Under the pieces are notes generated by a model. That model saw only the letters and a list, made by a program, of their open reading frames with translations, was not told the origin of the DNA and did not search any database. Of a stretch of 64,000 nucleotides of DNA, positions 58,208-64,000 are shown piece after piece; within the stretch, counting starts at the first letter, position 1, and each line of letters starts with the position of its first letter. The DNA is taken from contig JBBQMG010000001.1 of NCBI GenBank assembly GCA_038328705.1, positions 1-64,000 of the forward strand. The letters run 5' to 3'. The DNA comes from UBA668 sp038328705 (lineage in GTDB: Bacteria > Actinomycetota > Acidimicrobiia > Acidimicrobiales > Ilumatobacteraceae). The translations under genes and the position numbers were made by a program.

Positions 58208-58789
58208 ATGTTCACAGGAATCGTGGAAGAGATGGGAAGTGTTGCGGCCTTCGAGGGCATCCGCCTGCGTATTGCAGCGCAACTCGTGTTGGAGGACGTA
58301 CACCTGGGCGATTCGATCGCCGTCAACGGCTGCTGCCTGACCCTCGTGGAACAGGGAGAAGGATGGTGGGAAGCCGACGTCAGCGAGGAGACGCTGGCTC
58401 GCACCAGTCTGAACGGCATCACCGTCGGCTCGCCGCTGAACCTCGAGCGGTCGGTTCGACTGGCCGACCGCCTCGGCGGACACCTGGTGCAAGGCCACGT
58501 CGACGGCGTCGGGGAGGTGGTGCAACCGGTACCAGACCTGCAGGTACGCATCCCCACCGAGTTGATGAAGTACGTGGTGGAGAAGGGTTCGATCACGGTG
58601 GACGGCGTCAGCCTCACCGTCGTGGCGCCGACCGCCGACACGTTCACCGTGGCGATCATTCCGCACACGTCGGAGGTGACGACGCTCGGCACCAAACGGC
58701 CGGGCGACCGAGTGAACATCGAGGTCGACGTGCTCGCCAAGTACGTCGAACGGCTACTCGCCGGCCATGTGGAAGCAGACGCAACATGA
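58208..58789 (+). CDS. ribE: Riboflavin synthase alpha subunit
   Basis: A 193-residue riboflavin synthase that dismutates two 6,7-dimethyl-8-ribityllumazine molecules to riboflavin. It has the two lumazine-binding barrels: MFTGIVEEMGSV and AVNGCCLTL with VSEETLARTSL in the first, and HLVQGHVDGVG with VDGVSLTVVA in the second. The ATG at 58208 has a GCAGGA Shine-Dalgarno seven bases upstream, which decides the start. It overlaps ribB by 4 nt. The FMN riboswitch lies directly upstream, so expression should fall when FMN is plentiful. Confidence 0.96.
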   Translation: MFTGIVEEMGSVAAFEGIRLRIAAQLVLEDVHLGDSIAVNGCCLTLVEQGEGWWEADVSEETLARTSLNGITVGSPLNLERSVRLADRLGGHLVQGHVDGVGEVVQPVPDLQVRIPTELMKYVVEKGSITVDGVSLTVVAPTADTFTVAIIPHTSEVTTLGTKRPGDRVNIEVDVLAKYVERLLAGHVEADAT

Positions 58790-59406
58790 GTGCCTTCAGC
58801 ACCATCGAGCACGCCATCGCCCACCTCGCCGCAGGCGGCATCGTGGTCGTGGCCGACGACGAGAATCGCGAGAACGAGGGCGACCTCATCATGGCGGCCG
58901 ATGCAGCCACGCCGGAAGCAATTGCGTTCTTCGTGCGCCACACCTCGGGTGTGATCTGCGCGGCCTTGCAGGGCGACACATGCGACGCACTGGAGTTGCC
59001 TCTGATGGTGCCGCCGGCCGCCAATTCCGACCAGTTCCGCACGGCCTTCACGGTCACCGTCGATCTCGCGATCGGAACCACGACCGGCATTTCAGCCGCC
59101 GATCGCGCCGCCACACTGCGGGCTCTCGCCGACCCGACCACCACGCCGAACCAGCTCAACCGCCCGGGCCACATCTTCCCGCTGCGCGCTCGCGCGGGCG
59201 GGGTGATGGAACGCCCCGGCCACACCGAAGCCGCCGTCGATCTCGCCCGCCTCGCCGGTCACTCGCCCGCAGGGGTGCTCAGCGAACTGGTGCTCGACGA
59301 CGGGTCGATGGCACGTTTGCCGCAGCTGACGGACTTCGCCCGCCAGCACGGGCTACCGCTCATCTCAATTGCCGATCTCATCATTCACACAGGAGCCCTC
59401 GTATGA
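58786..59406 (+). CDS. ribB: 3,4-dihydroxy-2-butanone 4-phosphate synthase (RibB only)
   Basis: A 206-residue DHBP synthase that turns ribulose 5-phosphate into the four-carbon unit of the lumazine ring. Metal-binding and catalytic residues are in VVVADDENRENEGDLIMAAD, and RPGHIFPLRARAGGVMERPG with HTEAAVDLARLAG are conserved. The GTP cyclohydrolase II (RibA) domain that many actinobacterial proteins carry as a fusion is absent; the protein ends after IADLIIHTGALV. It overlaps ribE by 4 nt and ribH by 4 nt. A separate ribA and ribD must lie elsewhere. Confidence 0.94.
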   Translation: MSAFSTIEHAIAHLAAGGIVVVADDENRENEGDLIMAADAATPEAIAFFVRHTSGVICAALQGDTCDALELPLMVPPAANSDQFRTAFTVTVDLAIGTTTGISAADRAATLRALADPTTTPNQLNRPGHIFPLRARAGGVMERPGHTEAAVDLARLAGHSPAGVLSELVLDDGSMARLPQLTDFARQHGLPLISIADLIIHTGALV

Positions 59407-59873
59407 CCACGTTTCACGGACAGATGAATGGCGCAGGCCTGCGCGTCGCATTGGTGTGCAGCCGCTTCAACGACCTCATCGTCGGCCGCTTGGAGGCAGG
59501 CGCTCGCGATGCGCTCACTCGGCACGGCACTGACATCGACGCGATCGACACTGTGTGGGTGCCAGGCGCGTGGGAGATTCCGATGGCAGCGCAAGCCCTG
59601 GCCGCCAGTGGTCGCTACGACGCAATCGTTGCCCTCGGTGCCGTCATGCGCGGCGCGACGTACCACTTCGAGGTGATCGCGAACCAGAGCGCTGCCGGCC
59701 TCACACGCGTTGCCCACGACACTGGCGTGGTGGTCACCAACGGCATCATCACTGTCGACACGATGGACCAGGCGCTGGAACGGGCGGGCAGCAAGGCCGG
59801 CAACAAGGGTGCGGATGCGGCCCTCGCTGCGCTGGAAACGGTCAACGTGATTCGTGCTGCAATAGTTGTGTAA
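59403..59873 (+). CDS. ribH: 6,7-dimethyl-8-ribityllumazine synthase
   Basis: A 156-residue lumazine synthase, which condenses the RibB product with the pyrimidine intermediate and forms a pentameric or icosahedral shell. Visible motifs are the substrate loop VALVCSRFNDLIVGRL, GAWEIPMAAQALA, GAVMRGATYHFE with the catalytic His and VVTNGIITVDTMDQALERAG. The AGNKGADAALAALE segment near the end is typical. The gene overlaps ribB by 4 nt. The stop TAA is inside the GTAATAC palindrome at 59870-59885. Confidence 0.96.
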   Translation: MTTFHGQMNGAGLRVALVCSRFNDLIVGRLEAGARDALTRHGTDIDAIDTVWVPGAWEIPMAAQALAASGRYDAIVALGAVMRGATYHFEVIANQSAAGLTRVAHDTGVVVTNGIITVDTMDQALERAGSKAGNKGADAALAALETVNVIRAAIVV

Positions 59874-59885
59874 TACAAGTATTAC
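59870..59885. promoter_or_regulatory. Perfect palindrome, operator-like, in front of the PPOX gene
   Basis: GTAATAC, then AA, then GTATTAC is a perfect 7-bp inverted repeat, unusually AT-rich for this genome. It starts on the last base before the ribH stop and ends 16 nt before the ATG at 59902. This position suits an operator or a promoter with a -10-like TAATAC/TATTAC. The regulator is unknown. Confidence 0.5.
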
Positions 59886-59901
59886 GCGTAGCCTCGGATG
59901 C

Positions 59902-60285
59902 ATGCTGAACACCGACATCCGCGACCTCGCTCGCGCCAAGAACTTCGCCGCGCTCACCGTCATCCCCAAGTCCGGCCACCCGATGACGCACGTGATGTGG
60001 GTCGACGCCGACGACGAGCACATCCTCATCAACACCGAACTTGGCCGCGCCAAGGCAACCGCCATGGACAACGACCAGCGCGTGACGGTCGCCGTGTGGG
60101 ACGCTGAGAACCCCTACCACTATGCCGAAGTGCGTGGCACGGTGGTAAGCACCACCGTTGGCCAGGAAGCGGCCGACCACATCAATGCGGTCAGTCAGAA
60201 GTACACCGGGGGGCCATACGCCTTTGGTGCCACCGATGCACGAATCATCTACCGCATCGCCCCCGACAAACAGCGCATCCAGTAG
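59902..60285 (+). CDS. PPOX-class F420-dependent oxidoreductase-like protein
   Basis: A 127-residue split-barrel protein of the pyridoxamine 5'-phosphate oxidase-like superfamily. It has the short form used by F420-binding actinobacterial proteins: IRDLARAKNFAALTVIPKSG at the start, HVMWVDADDEHILINTELGR in the middle, and RVTVAVWDAENPYHYAEVRG then GGPYAFGATDARIIYRI near the end. These segments form the flavin or F420 pocket. The exact substrate is not predictable. It is 28 nt after ribH, so it may be co-transcribed with the rib operon, but an operator-like palindrome lies between them. Confidence 0.87.
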   Translation: MLNTDIRDLARAKNFAALTVIPKSGHPMTHVMWVDADDEHILINTELGRAKATAMDNDQRVTVAVWDAENPYHYAEVRGTVVSTTVGQEAADHINAVSQKYTGGPYAFGATDARIIYRIAPDKQRIQ

Positions 60286-60387
60286 CTCAGGGTCCTCGAA
60301 GGTTGGGCTGACCAGGGGCGCCAGGAAACTTCGACTTCGGCGCGGTCGCGCTTGAGAACAGCCTCCCAGCGGCCGATGAACGTTGGC

Positions 60388-61353
60388 ATGACTTCTACCT
60401 TGGCCTCCGATCGCACTCCCGCGCCCTCCGGGCCGAACTCGCTGGCGCGCTCCCTTGTGGCGAGCATCAGCTCGGTTCTGGCCGGTCGCCACTACCAGAT
60501 CGAAGTTGCCACTGCCTGTGTATTGGCGGGCGGTCACCTGCTGGCCGAAGACATCCCCGGCGTTGGCAAGACGTTGCTGGCCCAGACCGTCGCCGCCTCC
60601 CTGGGCGGGTCGTTCGCCCGCGTGCAGGGCACGGCCGATCTGCTACCGGCAGACGTGGTGGGGTCGCTAGCACCCAACGCCGACGGATTCGGGCTGCACT
60701 TTCGCCCGGGCCCCGTATTCGCGAATGTGGTGCTGTTCGACGAACTCAACCGTGCCAATCCACGCACGCAGTCGGCGTTGCTGGAAGTGATGGAGGAGGG
60801 ACACATCACTGTCGATGGCATCACACATCCGGTGCCGGCCCCGTTCCTGGTCATCGCCACACAGAACCCGGTGGAGATGGCCGGCACCTACCCACTGACC
60901 GAAGGCGTGACCGACCGCTTCATGGCCGCCATCAGCCTCGGCCGCGCAACGGCTGAGGAAGAGGTGGAGGTGCTCACCGGTCGCCGCGGTCGCGCCCGCC
61001 TTGGCAGCGTGAGCCGTGTTGCCACGATGGAGGAACTCACTGCATGTCGCGAACAGGTGCTGCAGGTCCACCTGGCCGACGCAGTGGCGGCATACGCGGT
61101 CGGGATTCTGCATGCAACTCGTGCGCATCAACGTGTTCGATTGGGTGCATCTACCCGCGGCGGAGTGGCGATGATTGCGTTGGCGAAGGCATTCTCGGTG
61201 ATGGATGGGCGCGACTTCGTCGCTCCGCACGACGTCGCCTGCGCTGCGCAGTGTGCACTGGCCCACCGGCTGGTACTGGTCGCACAGGACCGCACGTCAG
61301 CCACGGCGGTCGTGGCGGAGTGCGTCGCTGCGGTGCAGGCGCCACGCCGTTGA
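60388..61353 (+). CDS. MoxR-type AAA+ ATPase
   Basis: About 321 residues. Walker A is EDIPGVGKTLLAQTVA, Walker B is VVLFDELNRANP, and sensor 1 appears as VIATQNPVEMAGTYPLTEGV; the sensor 2 helix is in LGASTRGGVAMIALAKA. MoxR proteins act as chaperones that mature or regulate a partner metal- or cofactor-containing complex. The partner is usually a DUF58 protein, and here the DUF58-transglutaminase fusion starts inside the last codon. An ATG at 60376 is the alternative start. The TGA stop overlaps the downstream TTG by 3 nt. Confidence 0.9.
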   Translation: MTSTLASDRTPAPSGPNSLARSLVASISSVLAGRHYQIEVATACVLAGGHLLAEDIPGVGKTLLAQTVAASLGGSFARVQGTADLLPADVVGSLAPNADGFGLHFRPGPVFANVVLFDELNRANPRTQSALLEVMEEGHITVDGITHPVPAPFLVIATQNPVEMAGTYPLTEGVTDRFMAAISLGRATAEEEVEVLTGRRGRARLGSVSRVATMEELTACREQVLQVHLADAVAAYAVGILHATRAHQRVRLGASTRGGVAMIALAKAFSVMDGRDFVAPHDVACAAQCALAHRLVLVAQDRTSATAVVAECVAAVQAPRR

Positions 61354-64000
61354 ACCGACCTGCGGGCCCAGCGCGTGGCGCGGCGTCTCTCGGCGTCGCG
61401 TGGGTGCTCGCGGCGATGATCGCGGCGCTCACCGGCGCGGCGGCCGTCGTGATCATCCTGGCCGTCGGTTTGGTGGTGTTCGTTGCGAGTGCGCTCGACG
61501 GTTGGTGGTCCACCCGCAGGTCAGTTGCGCCAACGGTCACCGTCGCAACACTGGCCGTCGCCGATAGCGAGTTGGTATGGCAGGTACATTCGAGCGCACC
61601 CCACCGGGTCCACGTCGAGCTACGTGTCGAAGAGCAGTTGGTCGCGAGTGGCTGGATGCAGCCCGGCACGAATCGTCTCATTGGCGTCGCCCCACGGCGC
61701 GGCGTGTACGAGCAGGTCGACGTGCGCCGATCGAGCGCCGGCACACTCGGCAATGTGTGGTGGCGCCTCACAAGCACAGTTCCGATCGCCCGACTGTTCG
61801 TCGCTCCCTCGGCAGCGCTCACCGGTGCTGCGTACGAGCAGCTTGGTAGCGACGAGCACGTCGACCAGATACCGAGCCCAGCCCCCGGCCGAGACGAGAT
61901 CGACGGTGTACGCACCTGGCGACAGGGCGACGAACTGACAGCAATCCACTGGCCGGCAACGCTGCGCAGCGGCGAGTTCGTCGTACGCCAGCGACTGAAC
62001 GATGTGGCGGAGCAATGGACAGTGCACGCGCAAACCGGCACTGCCGATGCGAGCGAAGAAGCCGCTCGCGTACGCGACGCGCTGGAACGCGGCCTGGCCG
62101 CGGGCGCGGCGGCCGCAGTGCGCGTCGACGGTGACGAACCAACGGTCGTGCCTGACCGCGACGCGGCGATCCGATGGAGCGCAGCCTTCGAACCGGGTGG
62201 CGCCCGGCCCGAGGAGCCAGCACTGGCATGGTGGCGGCGCCCACTCGCGCTGTCCTCCCCCGAACCGACTGCCGACCTGACGCCAAGGGCACGGTGGGCC
62301 GTCGCACTCGCGGCGGCCGTCCCGCCGCTGATGCTGCTCGAGCCGCTCGGCTACGGACCGCTCGAGTTCGGCGCTGTTCTCGCTGCGATCGCACTGAGCG
62401 CGCTGCTGTCGATGCGCGGCCCGACGCACCGCAAGAACCTTCGCCAGGCCGGTGGGTTGCTGGCCGGTATCGCCGTCGGCGCGACCCTCATCGACCTGAG
62501 TGTCATCGACAGCGTCATCACCTCGCTGCGCTTCTTGTTGCCGCAGATGTTGGTCACGCTGGTGGTGGTGCAGGGCTTCGAATGCGTCGACCGACGATCG
62601 GCCCGCGTCACGCTTGCCTCCGCAGCGATGTTGACGGCCTACGCGGCGGGCATTCGCGTGGATGATCGCCTGGCGGCGTGGCTTGCGGTCGCACTGCTTG
62701 GTCTGGCGTGCGGCTCGAACGCCATCACTCGTGCAGACCGTTCACCGGGGGGGCGGACCGTCCGACGGGTCGGAAGTCGCACTGGATTCGCGATTGTCGC
62801 CGCGCTCTCGGTGTTGGCCGTGCTCGCCGCAGTTCCGATTCCAGATGGACCCGCGCAGCTGACGCTCCCCAGTTGGTTGGAGGACTACCGGCCGACGCCC
62901 AGCGATGGAGCGTTGGTGGCGGCCGACGGCTCGCCTCTGCTCGGCGGGACCGTGGTGACCGCTCGGTCCGGTAGCGGCGCGGGTGGGTACCCGGGGTTCA
63001 GCCCGACAATGGACACGTCGTTGCGCGGTGCACTCGGGAACGACGTGGTGCTTCGGGTACGCGCACCGTTCGCCGATTTCTGGCGCGGACAGACCTTCAA
63101 CAATTTCGATGGTCGCTCGTGGACCGTCGACGCCAATGCCGGGGTGCGATCCGATGGCCCGGACCACACGATCGAGCCGACCAGTGGTGACGTGCCACGC
63201 AACGACAGCGAACAGTTCATCCAAACCTTCTACGCCCAGGTGAATCTTCCCAACATCGTGTTCGCCGCCAGCCGCGCCGAGCGCGTGCTGCTGGAAGCTC
63301 CCCTGTGGGCTCGGCCAGACGGGGCGCTTCGCGCAGAAGTGGTGCTGCCAGCGGGAAGTGCCTACACCGTGGTGTCGCAGCGGTCCGGGGCCACTGCCGA
63401 AGGCCTACGCGCGGAGGGCAACATCGCCAGCGCAAACACCCCCGCTGCTTTCCTACAGCTGCCGCCAAGCACAACTTCGCGAACGCAGGAACTGGCAGCG
63501 CAGTTGGCTGCACCGACCACCTACGACACCATTCTTGCGATTCAGGCATGGCTGTCCCTGAACGTCAGCTACGACCTGTTCGCACCCGTTCCGCCCGAAG
63601 GCACCGACGCCGTGGACAACTTCCTGTTCGAGTCGAAGAAAGGCTTCTGCGAGCAGATCGCGACCGCGACCGCAATCATGTTGCGCTCCCTCGGCGTGCC
63701 AGCGCGCATCGCCACCGGTTACGTGCCGAGTGGCCGTGACGAGATTGCCGGCGTGTGGATCAGCCGCGCGAGCGACGCGCACGCTTGGGTGGAGGTGCGC
63801 TTCCCGAACTACGGCTGGGTGGCATTCGACCCGACTGCCTCGGTGCCGTTGTCCGGCGAGGCAGCGCGGCCGAGCATCGGCGCAGAGGTTGCCAAAGCGC
63901 TCGCTCGTGCCATCAGCAACCACATCACGGTCATCGTGCTCGCCGCACTGGCATCTGCGATGCTGCTGTTGGTAGGTCGAGCTCTCGCACGTTGGTGGCA
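61350..64000 (+). CDS. DUF58-transglutaminase fusion membrane protein (3'-partial)
   Basis: An open frame of 883 codons running past the window edge. Two N-terminal membrane helices (about residues 12-45) are followed by a DUF58 domain with DEIDGVRTWRQGDELTAIHW and the RSGEFVVRQ core (about residues 190-225). A second membrane block (about 325-455) is followed by an extracytoplasmic TgpA-like region (about 470-700) and a transglutaminase core: Cys767 in KGFCEQIATA, His811 in DAHAWVEV, Asp827 in FDPTASV. A final helix (about 860-880) begins at VIVLAALASAMLLLVGRA. DUF58 and TgpA/DUF3488-transglutaminase are normally separate neighbours. The start TTG at 61350 overlaps the moxR stop; no ATG is needed. 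Confidence 0.85.
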   Translation, partial: MNRPAGPARGAASLGVAWVLAAMIAALTGAAAVVIILAVGLVVFVASALDGWWSTRRSVAPTVTVATLAVADSELVWQVHSSAPHRVHVELRVEEQLVASGWMQPGTNRLIGVAPRRGVYEQVDVRRSSAGTLGNVWWRLTSTVPIARLFVAPSAALTGAAYEQLGSDEHVDQIPSPAPGRDEIDGVRTWRQGDELTAIHWPATLRSGEFVVRQRLNDVAEQWTVHAQTGTADASEEAARVRDALERGLAAGAAAAVRVDGDEPTVVPDRDAAIRWSAAFEPGGARPEEPALAWWRRPLALSSPEPTADLTPRARWAVALAAAVPPLMLLEPLGYGPLEFGAVLAAIALSALLSMRGPTHRKNLRQAGGLLAGIAVGATLIDLSVIDSVITSLRFLLPQMLVTLVVVQGFECVDRRSARVTLASAAMLTAYAAGIRVDDRLAAWLAVALLGLACGSNAITRADRSPGGRTVRRVGSRTGFAIVAALSVLAVLAAVPIPDGPAQLTLPSWLEDYRPTPSDGALVAADGSPLLGGTVVTARSGSGAGGYPGFSPTMDTSLRGALGNDVVLRVRAPFADFWRGQTFNNFDGRSWTVDANAGVRSDGPDHTIEPTSGDVPRNDSEQFIQTFYAQVNLPNIVFAASRAERVLLEAPLWARPDGALRAEVVLPAGSAYTVVSQRSGATAEGLRAEGNIASANTPAAFLQLPPSTTSRTQELAAQLAAPTTYDTILAIQAWLSLNVSYDLFAPVPPEGTDAVDNFLFESKKGFCEQIATATAIMLRSLGVPARIATGYVPSGRDEIAGVWISRASDAHAWVEVRFPNYGWVAFDPTASVPLSGEAARPSIGAEVAKALARAISNHITVIVLAALASAMLLLVGRALARWW

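Noticed and set aside
60249..60467. A 72-codon minus-strand frame after the PPOX gene
   Set aside because: Although its middle reads protein-like, it overlaps the PPOX end and the MoxR start and has no domain.
1..64000. tRNA or rRNA genes and insertion sequences
   Set aside because: No cloverleaf T-loop pattern, rRNA-like block, transposase motif or flanking target duplication was seen in the intergenic gaps.

Overview
The window comes from a high-GC actinobacterium. Three features point to the phylum: a mycothione reductase (mycothiol is the actinobacterial thiol), two mycofactocin maturation genes (mftE, mftF), and an F420-type PPOX protein. A SigK/RskA-like sigma/anti-sigma pair and many extracytoplasmic proteins with long Thr-, Pro/Ala- or Asp/Ser-rich linkers fit the same picture. 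The mix (fused branched-chain-type ABC transporters, acyl-CoA dehydrogenase, Rieske oxygenase, many ECF sigma factors) resembles Acidimicrobiia such as Ilumatobacter relatives. That placement is inference. No tRNA, rRNA, CRISPR array, phage or insertion sequence was seen, so this looks like ordinary chromosome.

Layout. 1-1.9 kb: end of an ABC exporter, followed by REP-like repeats. 2-12.5 kb: a redox island. A molybdopterin oxidoreductase is divergent from a co-directional run of yjjI-yjjW (glycyl radical enzyme and activase), etfA-fixC-fixX-etfB, tetR, mftE and mftF. Most of these genes overlap by 4 nt. 12.5-18.3 kb: DUF4395 protein, alanine-racemase-like protein, acyltransferase-like membrane protein, and a metallopeptidase/ROK kinase/2OG-oxygenase operon. 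18.4-22 kb: an ECF sigma factor flanked by two related single-pass membrane proteins, a Pro/Ala-rich membrane protein and uracil-DNA glycosylase. 22-28.9 kb: a branched-chain-type ABC system compressed into three polypeptides, one of them an MFS-LivF-LivG triple fusion.

29-41.5 kb: envelope and housekeeping genes (LytR_C lipoprotein, YihY, SRPBCC, a VanY-like peptidase with three surface repeats, GH3 glucosidase, LPxTG protein), then a carotenoid oxygenase, an MprAB-like two-component system and a secreted protein. 41.6-46.5 kb: mycothione reductase, superoxide dismutase, a second ECF sigma/membrane-partner pair, and two unknown genes. 46.6-54.5 kb: acyl-CoA dehydrogenase, SNF2 helicase, Rieske oxygenase and a SigK/RskA pair with a recognisable SigK-type promoter. 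54.6-60.3 kb: divergent glgC/glgA, an FMN riboswitch followed by ribE-ribB-ribH, and a PPOX protein behind a palindromic operator-like site. 60.4 kb to the edge: a MoxR ATPase coupled to a DUF58-transglutaminase fusion that runs off the end.

The most unusual content is: (i) the glycyl radical/ETF-FixCX/mycofactocin arrangement; (ii) a family of three related membrane proteins that look like non-canonical partners of ECF sigma factors; (iii) the MFS-LivF-LivG fusion; and (iv) several intergenic hairpins and repeats, including a dispersed REP-like element and an inverted repeat that spans a sigma-factor start codon.
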